Of a stretch of DNA of 64,000 nucleotides, positions 18,024 through 26,667 are shown piece by piece (position 1 is the stretch's first letter; each line of letters starts with the position of its first letter). A program made the position numbers and the translations under genes. Where the stretch lies: the NCBI GenBank assembly GCA_024515975.1, contig JAMSKV010000010.1, positions 62,001-126,000 of the forward strand, in the 5' to 3' direction. Origin of the DNA: Endosaccharibacter trunci (GTDB taxonomy: Bacteria; Pseudomonadota; Alphaproteobacteria; Acetobacterales; Acetobacteraceae). The notes below the pieces were generated by a model, which saw nothing but the letters and a program-made list of their open reading frames with translations, ran no database searches and had not been told where the DNA came from.

Positions 18024-19155
18024 ATGTCCGCCGAGACCGAAGCCCTCAACGAACAGATCAAGCAGTCGGTGTCGCTGCTGAGGAGGCATCTTTGACTGGG
18101 ATGTCGCCGAAGGCCGCCTCGCGGAACTGAACAACCGGGTCGAAGACCCGGATCTGTGGAACGACGCCGCCGCCGCCCAGGCGCTGATGCGCGAGCGCAC
18201 CACGCTGGCGAACCAGGTCGAGGGCGTGCTGCGCCTCGAGGCCGAGGTGCGCGACGCGATGGAACTCGCCGAGATGGCCGAGGCCGAGGGCGATACCGCC
18301 ATGGTGGCCGACGCCGTGGCCTCGCTGCGCGCGCTGGCCGAGGACGCCAAGCGCCGCGAGATCGAGAGTCTCTTGTCGGGCGAGGCCGACGCCAATGACT
18401 GCTTCCTGGAAGTGAATGCCGGCGCCGGCGGCACGGAGGCCCAGGACTGGGCCGAAATGCTGCTGCGCATGTATTCGCGCTGGAGCGAGCAGCACGGCTA
18501 CAAGATCACCCTGATGGAAAGCTCCGAGGGCGAGCAGGCCGGAATCAAGTCCGCCACGCTGCAGGTCACCGGGCCCAATGCCTATGGCTGGCTCAAGACC
18601 GAGGCCGGGGTGCATCGCCTGGTTCGGATCAGCCCGTTCGACAGCGCCGCGCGCCGCCAGACCTCCTTCGCGTCGGTCTGGGTGTATCCGGTGGTCGACG
18701 ACAGCATCGAGATCGAGATCAACGACGCCGACCTGAAGGTGGACACGTTCCGTGCCTCCGGCGCCGGCGGACAGCACGTCAACAAGACCGAATCCGCGAT
18801 CCGAATCACCCACGTCCCGTCGGGCATCATCGTCGCCTGCCAGACCGACCGGTCCCAGCATCGCAACCGCGCCACGGCGATGAACATGCTGCGCGCGCGC
18901 CTCTACGAAGCCGAGTTGCAGAAGCGCGAGGAGGCCGCGGCGCTGACCGAGGCCGGCAAGACCGATATCGGCTGGGGTCACCAGATCCGGTCCTACGTGC
19001 TTGCGCCCTACCAGATGGTCAAGGATCTGCGCACTGGGGTGGAGAAGGGCAATCCGGATGCGGTTCTGGATGGCGGTCTGGACGATTTCATGGCCGCGTC
19101 CCTGGCGCTGCGCGTGAGCGCCACCCGGTCGGAAGCGAGCGCCAGCGCCCAGTGA
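18024..19155 (+). CDS. prfB: Peptide chain release factor 2, programmed +1 frameshift
   Basis: Release factor 2 ends translation at UGA and UAA. The gene is read in two frames. From the ATG at 18024 the first 23 codons run to CTT followed by an in-frame TGA at 18093-18095; a +1 shift at CTT-T then reads GAC and continues to 19155, giving about 376 residues. The shift site is classical: AGGAGG at 18081-18086 as internal Shine-Dalgarno, CAT, then CTTTGAC. The RF2 stop-codon recognition motif SPF is at about 203-205 and the GGQ peptidyl-hydrolysis motif at about 248-250. RF2 levels are expected to autoregulate through competition between termination and shifting. The gene lies 42 bases after the PBP1A gene. 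Confidence 0.96.
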
Positions 19156-19208
19156 AAGCCGGGGGGAAGGCGCTCCTTCCCGCCCCTGTCTTTCCGCCTC
19201 GAAACGGA

Positions 19209-21374
19209 TCAGTCGCTCGGCGAATTCGCGGGGACGATGCGGAGGAGGCGGAACCGCATGCCCAATTGCCGGTCATCCGCGGTGCCGTCCACCGAACGTG
19301 GCGACATGGGATGTTCGATGCGGAACCGGAGCCTGAGCACGGACGCCGCCGGATCTCCGGCAGCAATCTCCGCCGTGAAATGTTGTTGGCCGGGCTGCGG
19401 CAACCAGCGCGCGATTTGTCGTCCGTTGGCCGTCACGGTGACTGGTGATGCCGCTGCGTGCGGGGGGAAGAAGGGCAGCGCCTCCAGGTCGAGATGTAGC
19501 GGGCGGCCGCGATCTTGGTCTGGCAGCGTCATGTCGAGCGCCGCTTCGGGACCCACGGTCCAGCGCCCATCCGTTTCCGCCCAGCTCCAGCCTGCATCCA
19601 GATAGGGTTTCACGTTCGTATCGGCGCCGGCGAAGCGGAACCCGTTCTCCGGCATAACCGGGGGCGGGGTCAGTCCGACAACCCAGCGGTTCTGGTCCAT
19701 GTCGAGCTGGCATAGGCCGGCCTCGATGCCATGCGTGTCGGCATAGTCACGCAGAACCCCGGGGAGCACCGGAAGCCGGTTTAGCTTTGCGATCTCTGGC
19801 GGAACGAAGGTGGCGTATCCGTTCAACGTGGGGAACGCCCGCTCCTCCGCCAGCATCATCGCGTCCACGGTGTGGTGATACAGTGCATCCACCTCCGGCG
19901 AGCCGGCCTGCGGTTGTGTGCCACGGGTGACGACCACGAAGGAGCGACAGGCAGCCGGTGCCGGCGGGACGCGCTCCGTGACCCTCCTTTCCACGGGACG
20001 GTCCAGCGCCTGTGCGCCCTGTTGATTGAGTTCCGCCATGACCAGAAGGAGCGCGGCGGCCGCGGCGACCGGCCGTGGCCAGCACGTGGCCATCCAGCGC
20101 AACGCCAAAAGCGCCAGCAACACCATCGGCAGGTCCAATATCAGCAGGAAGCGCGTTTCCTGCCTGATCGCCGCAGCGCCGGGGACGAAACGATAGACCA
20201 GCTTCCAGGCCGTCACGTCGAAGAGCTTCATGGACAGCAGCAGTGAGACGAGCAGCGCCAGTGACATGGCTTGCCAGACCGGACGCGGCGCTCCGTCCTG
20301 GCCCGAATCCGAGACCAGGGGGAGACGGGTGGGGCCGACGGTACTCCAGCACGACACGGCCCCAACCGCCGCCGCGATCCAGAGCAGCGGCGTGAAACCG
20401 ACCAGGGATTCGCCGCTGGCCGGCTGCTTCATCCCGCTATCGAGCAAGGCTTCCAGCCAGCCGAACAAACGGTTTCGACTTCCAAGACGAAGCCAGTCGC
20501 CAGGGTCGGGCAGTCCAGCGAAGGCCTCCGTGAAGGAATGCTGCCCTGTGGCCGCCGCCGCCGGCAGGTACACATGGAGGAACGGCACCAGCGACAGCAG
20601 CGTGATGACGGCGGTGACGGCGACCGGCCAGCATAATAGCCGGCGCAGTACCCGCCGGCGACGGCCTTCTCCAAACCGGCCAGTGGAAACCAGCAGAATG
20701 GCGCCCCAGAGAACCACGAAGAAAGTGCTGAACCACGCGGTATAGAACGCGGTCAGCAGCCATGCGCCGTAGAAGAGACCAGAGGCACTGCCCCAGACGG
20801 CTGCGCGTATGGGCTCGGTTGGCAAGGCGCGCCAGCCCCGGCCAAGCATCCAGGCCAGGATCGGCGCGAAGCCTACGGACAGAAGTTGCTGATGCGCGGC
20901 CTGAAGCATCATGCCGTTGGAAACGGAAAACAGCACCGCGCCGAGCGTCGCCCACAGCAGAGAAAGGCCGAACAGTTCCGTCGCCATGGCGATGAAGCCC
21001 GCATAGCCCGCCAGTCTGACCACGACGTTCACCAGATCCGATGCCAACATCGGTTCAACCCCAGCAAACCGGAACGCGCTGAAGACGAGGCCGTACAGCA
21101 GGTAGCCGTCGTTGCATCCGAGCGTGTCGGACAGCGGGTAGAAATAGGCCGTACGGCTCCAATGCTCGAGGCCGCGTATTACGTTGAACCAGTGCTGCAG
21201 CAGACTGACCTCGATCCGGCCGTCATAGATATCGCCCGTCACCAGGGAGAAGCCGGTTTCGATCTGGACGCGCAGAAAGACCGCCACCGAGAAGACGGCT
21301 CCAGCCAGAACCAGAAGCATTCGAAGCAGACGCGAAGAGGCGGGCATCCGTGGTCTGTAGCTGCAACTGTTCAC
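19209..21374 (-). CDS. Polytopic membrane protein, GT-C/YfhO-like
   Basis: A 721-residue protein with about ten to twelve hydrophobic helices in the first 460 residues and a soluble, probably periplasmic, C-terminal region of about 250 residues with a beta-rich look. The large loop after the first helix and the overall plan resemble GT-C glycosyltransferase-like membrane proteins (YfhO or DUF6044-type), which add sugars to surface glycans using lipid-linked donors. No specific catalytic motif could be assigned. The GTG start at 21374 has AGGA at suitable spacing; an ATG at 21347 is an alternative. It stands alone, divergent from tonB and convergent with prfB, so the context gives no clue to its role. 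Confidence 0.6.
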   Translation of the reverse strand: MNSCSYRPRMPASSRLLRMLLVLAGAVFSVAVFLRVQIETGFSLVTGDIYDGRIEVSLLQHWFNVIRGLEHWSRTAYFYPLSDTLGCNDGYLLYGLVFSAFRFAGVEPMLASDLVNVVVRLAGYAGFIAMATELFGLSLLWATLGAVLFSVSNGMMLQAAHQQLLSVGFAPILAWMLGRGWRALPTEPIRAAVWGSASGLFYGAWLLTAFYTAWFSTFFVVLWGAILLVSTGRFGEGRRRRVLRRLLCWPVAVTAVITLLSLVPFLHVYLPAAAATGQHSFTEAFAGLPDPGDWLRLGSRNRLFGWLEALLDSGMKQPASGESLVGFTPLLWIAAAVGAVSCWSTVGPTRLPLVSDSGQDGAPRPVWQAMSLALLVSLLLSMKLFDVTAWKLVYRFVPGAAAIRQETRFLLILDLPMVLLALLALRWMATCWPRPVAAAAALLLVMAELNQQGAQALDRPVERRVTERVPPAPAACRSFVVVTRGTQPQAGSPEVDALYHHTVDAMMLAEERAFPTLNGYATFVPPEIAKLNRLPVLPGVLRDYADTHGIEAGLCQLDMDQNRWVVGLTPPPVMPENGFRFAGADTNVKPYLDAGWSWAETDGRWTVGPEAALDMTLPDQDRGRPLHLDLEALPFFPPHAAASPVTVTANGRQIARWLPQPGQQHFTAEIAAGDPAASVLRLRFRIEHPMSPRSVDGTADDRQLGMRFRLLRIVPANSPSD

Positions 21375-21533
21375 GCGGCAATCCTACGTCGGTGGCGGCA
21401 TGGTCCTTACAGCAGGATCGGAGGCGCTGTGAGGTGCCCGGCGAGATCGGCATGCTCCCCAGGGGTGTCTAAAAATTTCAGTCGAACCCCGATGGTCGCC
21501 TTCGAAGTCGAACTGTCACATGCTTACGAATTA

Positions 21534-21634
21534 GGCAAATTTGCCGGACAACGCGGACGCAGGAAGCCGCGTGTGTCCCAAACAATTGATGCACCGCAAA
21601 AAAATTTCGTGGTGAAAAACAAGGCAAATTCGCC
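21534..21634. promoter_or_regulatory. Paired palindromes, putative operator upstream of tonB
   Basis: GGCAAATTTGCC(GG) at 21534-21545 and GGCAAATTCGCC(GG) at 21623-21634 are 89 bases apart, about eight and a half helical turns. A dyad of this size is typical of a dimeric regulator site. They do not resemble a standard Fur box. The regulator is unknown. Confidence 0.4.
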
Positions 21635-21679
21635 GGTTTGCCCCTAGTGCGGCAATCTTCGAATGGCAGGACAACGTTC

Positions 21680-21709
21680 TTGACATGACCCCGCTCTGCC
21701 CCGTTCTTA
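21680..21709 (+). promoter_or_regulatory. Possible promoter for tonB operon
   Basis: A perfect TTGACA at 21680-21685 is followed after 17-18 bases by GTTCTT or TTCTTA, a poor -10 element. If used, it would yield a leader of about 110 bases before the tonB ATG and would probably need an activator. Confidence 0.35.
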
Positions 21710-21822
21710 GTGCGACAGGGACGGCGCGCACGTGCTTCCGGACCGCTTCGGCGGGGGAGCGTCTGCGTGCCGGAATGTCGCGTGTGACCCGTCCCAAGGG
21801 CGGGATGCAAGGAGTTTGCTGA

Positions 21823-22473
21823 ATGGATTACGCGCAACAGCAACGAAGCCCGATGCGCCACATCATCGGCATCGGCATCGTCGTGCTGCTGCACGTGGTG
21901 CTGATCTATGCGCTGTTGAACGGTCTTGGCCGCGCCGTCGTGGACGTGATCAAGCCGCCCATCACCACCAAGATCGTCAAGGAAGTGCCGCCGCCGCCTC
22001 CGCCGCCGCCGCCTCCTCCGCCGCCGCAGATGATGACGCCTCCGCCGCCATACATCCCGCCGCCGGACATCCAGATCCAGCAGCCTCCGCCGCCGCATGC
22101 GATCCAGACGGTCACGCACACCCCGCCGCCGGTGCAGAACCCGGCGCCGTTCCGCAATGCCCCGCCGGCGCCTCCGGGCCCGCCGGATCATTCCGCCGGC
22201 GTGCGCCCGCTGAACAACGTGGCGCCCGAGTATCCGCCGGAGATGGAGGAAGCTCAGCGTTCCGGCGACGTGGTGGTGTCCTGCACCATCAACACGGATG
22301 GTTCGACCAGCGATTGCCGCGTGATCAGCGTCACCGGCGGTCAGGCCTTCGCTCGCTCCGCGCTCGATTTCGTGCGGAAGGCACGCTACGCGCCCGCCAT
22401 CCATAATGGCGTGCCGGTCGCCCAGCCGAACCACACCTTGAACATCAACTTCACCCTGCCCGACTCGGAGTAA
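21823..22473 (+). CDS. tonB: TonB energy transducer
   Basis: A 216-residue inner-membrane protein spanning the periplasm. One transmembrane helix lies at about 14-36. An extremely proline-rich segment follows from about 47 to 125, including a run of 13 consecutive prolines. The TonB C-terminal domain spans about 130-216, with YPPEMEEAQRSGDVVVSC, GSTSDCRVISVTGG, a YAPA element and a final NHTLNINFTLP strand. It couples the proton motive force, harvested by ExbB/ExbD, to the outer-membrane receptors. AAGGAG before the ATG sets the start. It is the first gene of tonB-exbB-exbD-exbD-TPR, and the receptors at 5856 and 28150 are plausible clients. Confidence 0.94.
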   Translation: MDYAQQQRSPMRHIIGIGIVVLLHVVLIYALLNGLGRAVVDVIKPPITTKIVKEVPPPPPPPPPPPPPQMMTPPPPYIPPPDIQIQQPPPPHAIQTVTHTPPPVQNPAPFRNAPPAPPGPPDHSAGVRPLNNVAPEYPPEMEEAQRSGDVVVSCTINTDGSTSDCRVISVTGGQAFARSALDFVRKARYAPAIHNGVPVAQPNHTLNINFTLPDSE

Positions 22474-22562
22474 GCTTCCGGGCTTCTCTGGATCGTAAAG
22501 ACTTTTCCCGCACACGTGCCGGCACGGACCGTCCGCGGCACCGGCCGCCACATGAGGAACCC

Positions 22563-23627
22563 ATGATGAGCAGACTGCATCGCCTCCCCGTTCTCGCAGG
22601 ACCGGCCTTCGCCATGGCGCTGGGCGTGGCAGCGCCGGCATTCGCCCAAAGCGCTCCGGCCAGCGCCCCTGCGACCGCTCCGGCCCCGGCTGCCGCTCCG
22701 GCGCCCGCCACGGCTCCGGCGCCCGATGCGGCCGCTCCTGCCGCCACCGCTCCTGCCGGCGCTGCTCCGGCCGATGCGGGCGCAGCGCCTGCTGCTCCTG
22801 CGGCCGGCGCTCCGGCTACGGACGCCACGGCGACCCCGTCCACCGCCGCTGCCCCGGCTGCGGATGCGACTCCGCCGGCCGCTGCGCCCGCGACAACCGA
22901 GGTGGCCAACCCGTACGGTCTGAACGCGCTCTGGAAGGGTGGCGATTTCATCTCCCGCGGCGTGCTGATCATCCTGGTGATCATGTCGCTGGGCACCTGG
23001 TACATCATGATCACCAAGTATTTCGAGCAGGCCCGCCTGTTCAGCGCGTCCAAGGCCGCGACGCGCGATTTCTGGACCAAGCCGAGCGTGTCGGAAGGCG
23101 CCCAGGCGCTGAAGACGTCCTCGCCGTTCCGCTACATCGCCGATACCGGCATCGCGGCGACCGAGCACCACGAGGGCACGCTCACCGAGAGCATCGCGCT
23201 GCACGAGTGGGTGACCATGTCGATCCAGCGCGCCGTGGAAACCATCCAGTCGCGCCTGCAGGGCGGCCTCGCCTTCCTGGCCACCGTCGGTTCGACCGCT
23301 CCGTTCGTCGGTCTGTTCGGCACCGTCTGGGGTATCTACCACGCCCTGACCGCCATCGGCATCGCCGGCCAGGCCTCGATCGACAAGGTCGCGGGTCCGG
23401 TGGGTGAGGCGCTGATCATGACCGCCATTGGTCTCGCGACCGCCGTTCCGGCCGTGCTCGGCTACAACTGGCTGGTCCGCCGCAACAAGGGCGCCATCGA
23501 GCGCGTCCGCAACTTCTCGTCCGATCTGCACTCCGTGCTGCTCGGCGGCGTGCGCGTCGGCGCCCAGACGGGCGGCGCCGTTGCCGCTCCGATGGCCACC
23601 ACCGCCGGCGTGACGCGGGTCGCCTGA
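22563..23627 (+). CDS. exbB: ExbB proton channel protein with long periplasmic leader
   Basis: A 354-residue MotA/TolQ/ExbB-family subunit of the TonB motor. The N terminus is unusual: a signal peptide (about 1-29, ending AAPAFAQS) and then about 85 residues made almost wholly of alanine and proline before the first membrane helix at about 131-151. The two conserved later helices follow, with LAFLATVGSTAPFVGLFGTVWGIYHAL and EALIMTAIGLATAVPAVLGYNWLVRRN, containing the residues that line the proton path. It is 89 bases after tonB and three bases before exbD. Longer ExbB proteins with cleaved leaders are known in some proteobacteria; the near-pure alanine/proline composition is notable. Confidence 0.93.
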   Translation: MMSRLHRLPVLAGPAFAMALGVAAPAFAQSAPASAPATAPAPAAAPAPATAPAPDAAAPAATAPAGAAPADAGAAPAAPAAGAPATDATATPSTAAAPAADATPPAAAPATTEVANPYGLNALWKGGDFISRGVLIILVIMSLGTWYIMITKYFEQARLFSASKAATRDFWTKPSVSEGAQALKTSSPFRYIADTGIAATEHHEGTLTESIALHEWVTMSIQRAVETIQSRLQGGLAFLATVGSTAPFVGLFGTVWGIYHALTAIGIAGQASIDKVAGPVGEALIMTAIGLATAVPAVLGYNWLVRRNKGAIERVRNFSSDLHSVLLGGVRVGAQTGGAVAAPMATTAGVTRVA

Positions 23628-23630
23628 TCC

Positions 23631-24062
23631 ATGGCGATGAATGTCGGCTCGTCGGACGGGGACGAGGACGAGGTCGTCTCGGCCATCAACACCACGCCGC
23701 TGGTCGACGTGATGCTGGTGCTGCTGATCATCTTCCTGATCACCATTCCGGTGGTGACGCATACGGTGAAAGTGAACCTGCCCAAGGACGCCAACCAGGA
23801 GGCCCAGACCAAGCCGGACAACGTGACCATTGCGGTCAACCAGGCCGGAACGATCTTCTGGGACACCACGCCGCTGAGCGGCACCAAGGAACTGCTCCAT
23901 CGCCTGGAGCAGGCGGCGGTCAAGAAGCCGCAGCCCGAAGTGCAGATACGCGGCGACGCGCTGGCGCGTTACGAGAGCGTCGGCAAGGTGGTGTTCGCCT
24001 GCCAGCAGGCCGGCATCTCCAAGGTCGGCTTCATCACCGAGCCCCCGCCCCGCGGCGGCTAG
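23631..24062 (+). CDS. exbD: ExbD biopolymer transport protein, first copy
   Basis: A 143-residue ExbD/TolR-family protein with one N-terminal membrane helix and a periplasmic domain. The helix begins in INTTPLVDVMLVLLIIFLIT and carries the proton-binding aspartate at position 26. It forms the rotor-like core with ExbB and passes energy to TonB. The start is three bases after the exbB stop. A second exbD-like gene follows after 120 bases. Its periplasmic part differs clearly from the second copy, with KVNLPKDANQEAQTKPDNV here. Confidence 0.93.
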   Translation: MAMNVGSSDGDEDEVVSAINTTPLVDVMLVLLIIFLITIPVVTHTVKVNLPKDANQEAQTKPDNVTIAVNQAGTIFWDTTPLSGTKELLHRLEQAAVKKPQPEVQIRGDALARYESVGKVVFACQQAGISKVGFITEPPPRGG

Positions 24063-24182
24063 TCCGGGACCTGTTCCGGAGCGGACCCCGCCAGGTCCGC
24101 TCCGGTTCACCACCCCGATAGATCCAATCACCCAGTTCAATCGCCGCGGCGCGTGCGCCCCAGCGAAGCAGGAATTCCCGCC

Positions 24183-24620
24183 ATGGCAATGAATGTCGGA
24201 TCAGGCTCCGAAGGTGGCGATCCGGAAGTGATGGTCGACGTCAACACCACGCCGCTCATCGACGTGATGCTGGTGTTGCTGATCATGCTGATCATCACCA
24301 TTCCCATCCAGACCAACGCCGTGAAGCTCGACCTGCCGCAGGGCAATCCGCCCCCGCCGCCGGTGCCGCCGCAGGTCGTGACCATCGACGTCGATTTCGA
24401 CGGCGCCATCGCCTGGAACGGCGAACCGATCCCCGACGAGGCCTCGCTGCTGTCGCACTTCGCCACCGCGGCCGCCATGCCGGACCAGCCGGAGATCCAT
24501 CTGCGTCCCAACAAGCTGGCGGACTACAAATATGTCGCGCACGTCCTGGCGGATGCACAGCGTCTTGGCATGACCAAGCTCGGCATCGTCGGCAACGAAC
24601 AGTTCATGGGGCAGAACTAA
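24183..24620 (+). CDS. exbD: ExbD biopolymer transport protein, second copy
   Basis: A 145-residue ExbD/TolR-family protein whose first eleven residues (MAMNVGSGSEG) nearly repeat those of the preceding copy. The membrane helix has NTTPLIDVMLVLLIMLIIT with the key aspartate at 27. The periplasmic part is distinct, with a proline-rich QGNPPPPPVPPQVV segment at about 50-63. An upstream in-frame start at 24153 is less likely. Two ExbDs with one ExbB are also found in other alphaproteobacteria and in Xanthomonas, where the second can have a specialised role. The TPR gene starts three bases after its stop. Confidence 0.92.
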   Translation: MAMNVGSGSEGGDPEVMVDVNTTPLIDVMLVLLIMLIITIPIQTNAVKLDLPQGNPPPPPVPPQVVTIDVDFDGAIAWNGEPIPDEASLLSHFATAAAMPDQPEIHLRPNKLADYKYVAHVLADAQRLGMTKLGIVGNEQFMGQN

Positions 24621-24623
24621 CAC

Positions 24624-25838
24624 ATGACCGTCCGTCTTTCGCACGCCGCTCTTCTGCTTCTTGCTTCCGCCGCCGTGGCGGCGCCGGCCTTCGCCGATCC
24701 CTTGCGCCCGGAGGTCGGCAAACCCTTGCAAAGGGCGCAGGCTGAGCTGCGCAAGCACGACTACGCCGCCGCCATGCGCGACGTGAACGTCGCCGACGGC
24801 GTGAAGAACAAGACGGCCGACGAGAGCTACGTGATCGCGCAGATGCGCGCCGCGGTGGCGCAGTCTTCCGGCAACACGGCCGATGCCATCAAGGCGGACG
24901 ACGCGCTGATCGATTCGTCGCGCACCAGCTCGGCCGAGAAGACGCGCCTGCTGATGGCCGAGGCCAGCATGGCCTATAACGCGAAGGACTATCCGCGTGC
25001 GATCAGCGCGATCGAGCGCTACTTCAAGGCCGGCGGCAGCGACCCGGCCATGCACACCATCCTGATCCAGTCCTATTACCTGCAGAAAGACTATCCGAAC
25101 GCCGCCAAGGCGCAGGAGCGTCAGATCGCGCAGGAGGAGAAGGCCGGGCAGAAGCCGACCGAGAACCAGCTTCAGCTTCTCGCGTCGACGCAGCAGCAGG
25201 CCAAGGACATGGACGGCTTCAACGCCACCATGGTCAAGCTGGTGCAGGATTACCCGAAGCCGGAATACTGGGCCAACCTGATCCACGGTCTGCGCACCAA
25301 CCCCAACGTGTCCGATCGCCTCGCCTATGACGTCGATCGCATCCGTCTGGCCGTGGGACTTCTGACGTCCACGGCGGATTTCATGGACATGGCCGAACTC
25401 GCGACCCAGCAGGGCCTGCCGATGCAGGGCCAGAAGGTGATGGCGGCCGGCTACGCGTCCGGTGCGCTGGGCAAGGATGCGGGTGCGGCGCGCGAAGCCC
25501 GTCTGAAGGCGCTGATCGACCGCACCGCAGCGGAGACCAAGGCCAATCTCGCGAAAAGCGAAGCCGCCGCACTGGCCTCGCCGACCGGCGGCGAACTGCT
25601 GACCGTCGGCTACAACTATGTTGATGCCGGACAGGCGGCGAAGGGCATTGACCTCATGAAGCAGGGCATCGCCAAGGGCGGCCTCGCTTCCAAGGACGAT
25701 GCGCTGCTGCATCTGGGCCTGGCGGAGATGGATGCCGGCATGAAGGCGGACGCCATCCGCACGCTGAAGACGGTGGGCGGCAATGACGGTGCCGCCGAAC
25801 TCGCCCAGCTCTGGATCCTCCAGATCAACAAGCACTGA
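24624..25838 (+). CDS. TPR-like periplasmic protein of the TonB cluster
   Basis: A 404-residue secreted protein with a signal peptide ending near residue 24 (VAAPAFADP). The rest is helical, with repeats of tetratricopeptide type: QAELRKHDYAAAMRDV, MAYNAKDYPRAISAIERYFKAGG, QSYYLQKDYPNAAKAQERQI and later KGIDLMKQGIAKGG with LLHLGLAEMDAGMKADAI. Such domains bind proteins. Its tight coupling to the second exbD gene suggests a periplasmic accessory of the TonB motor, perhaps a scaffold for TonB or for receptors. That role is inference. A long hairpin terminator ends the transcript just after the gene. Confidence 0.8.
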   Translation: MTVRLSHAALLLLASAAVAAPAFADPLRPEVGKPLQRAQAELRKHDYAAAMRDVNVADGVKNKTADESYVIAQMRAAVAQSSGNTADAIKADDALIDSSRTSSAEKTRLLMAEASMAYNAKDYPRAISAIERYFKAGGSDPAMHTILIQSYYLQKDYPNAAKAQERQIAQEEKAGQKPTENQLQLLASTQQQAKDMDGFNATMVKLVQDYPKPEYWANLIHGLRTNPNVSDRLAYDVDRIRLAVGLLTSTADFMDMAELATQQGLPMQGQKVMAAGYASGALGKDAGAAREARLKALIDRTAAETKANLAKSEAAALASPTGGELLTVGYNYVDAGQAAKGIDLMKQGIAKGGLASKDDALLHLGLAEMDAGMKADAIRTLKTVGGNDGAAELAQLWILQINKH

Positions 25839-25845
25839 CCGGGCG

Positions 25846-25881
25846 CATGGCGGAAGCGACGGGATCAGCGCTTCCGCCATG
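25846..25881 (+). terminator. Terminator of the tonB-exbBDD-TPR operon
   Basis: A perfect 13-bp stem CATGGCGGAAGCG / CGCTTCCGCCATG with a 10-base loop starts seven bases after the TPR gene stop and is followed by ATTTGAAAAG. The T-run is short, but the stem is very strong. Confidence 0.75.
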
Positions 25882-25927
25882 ATTTGAAAAGTGTCAGATG
25901 GTCGCACTTCGGCCACAGTGCACAACC

Positions 25928-26659
25928 ATGTCCGCTGCCATGTCCACAGAACTGAATCCCCCCGCCCGGATCCTTGTCGTCGAGGACGACCCGGGCATGC
26001 GCATGCTCATCCTGCGCGTGCTGCAGGCGAACGGGTTCGCCGTCCGCGGTGCGCGCGATGGCGGCGAGATGTGGCAGGCGATCGAAAGCACGCCGTTCGA
26101 TCTGGTGATCCTCGATGTCATGTTGCCGGGCGCGAACGGGCTTGATCTGTGCCGCACGCTGCGCACCCGCAGCCAGGTGCCGGTGATCATGGTCAGTGCC
26201 CGCGGCGAGGAGCTCGACCGCGTATCCGGGCTGGAAACCGGCGCCGACGACTACGTCGCCAAACCGTTCGGCCAGAAGGAGCTGCTGGCGCGCGTGCGCG
26301 CCGTGCTTCGGCGCGGCGCCCCCAGCCCGGCCAGCACGGCGCGCCGCGAAGTGCTCACCTTCGATGGCTGGACCCTCGATCTGCGTCGTCGCGAGCTGAC
26401 CGACCCGGACGGGGCGGCCGTCGAATTGTCCGGGGCGGAGCATGACCTGCTCACCTCCTTCCTCGAGAATCCGCAACGCGTGATCGGTCGAGACCGGCTG
26501 CTGGAATTGTCCCGCACCCGCCTGGGCGATGTGTCCGATCGCAGCGTCGACGTGCTGGTGAGCCGGCTGCGCCGCAAGCTCGGCAGCGATTCCGAATCGC
26601 TGATCCGCACCGTGCGCGGTCTCGGCTACGTGTTTACGGCCACCGTCGAGCGGAGCTGA
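25928..26659 (+). CDS. OmpR/PhoB-family response regulator
   Basis: A 243-residue two-component regulator. The receiver domain has the acidic pair Asp20-Asp21, the phosphoacceptor Asp63 (VILDVMLPG) and Lys112 in AKPFG. A winged-helix DNA-binding domain fills the C-terminal half (VELSGAEHDLLTSFLENP, then DRSVDVLVSRLRRKLG and LIRTVRGLGYVF). The start is uncertain: ATGs at 25898, 25928 and 25940 are all in frame and none has a good ribosome-binding site. It is co-transcribed with the histidine kinase gene that follows nine bases later. Its position between the TonB motor genes and a TonB-dependent receptor suggests control of envelope transport, which is inference. Confidence 0.92.
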   Translation: MSAAMSTELNPPARILVVEDDPGMRMLILRVLQANGFAVRGARDGGEMWQAIESTPFDLVILDVMLPGANGLDLCRTLRTRSQVPVIMVSARGEELDRVSGLETGADDYVAKPFGQKELLARVRAVLRRGAPSPASTARREVLTFDGWTLDLRRRELTDPDGAAVELSGAEHDLLTSFLENPQRVIGRDRLLELSRTRLGDVSDRSVDVLVSRLRRKLGSDSESLIRTVRGLGYVFTATVERS

Positions 26660-26667
26660 GCACGCTC

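Larger units (their letters stand above)
21375..21822. other. 448-base intergenic region upstream of tonB
   Basis: No credible gene. The stretch is clearly more AT-rich than its surroundings. It holds a perfect palindrome GGCAAATTTGCC at 21534-21545 and a near copy GGCAAATTCGCC at 21623-21634, and a TTGACA hexamer at 21680-21685. It separates the minus-strand membrane protein gene from tonB. Confidence 0.6.

Noticed and set aside
14214-18470. A 1418-residue open frame on the minus strand opposite the SDR, PBP1A and prfB genes
   Set aside because: It is a shadow of GC-rich coding DNA: Arg-, Gly- and His-rich with no domain pattern, while the opposite strand holds clear PBP1A motifs.
21985-22170. 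Dense CCG/CCT repeats that might look like a DNA repeat array
   Set aside because: They encode the proline-rich spacer of TonB; this is low-complexity coding sequence.
22660-22900. GCTCCG/GCGCCC-type tandem repeats
   Set aside because: They encode the Ala/Pro linker of ExbB and are not a CRISPR or mobile element.
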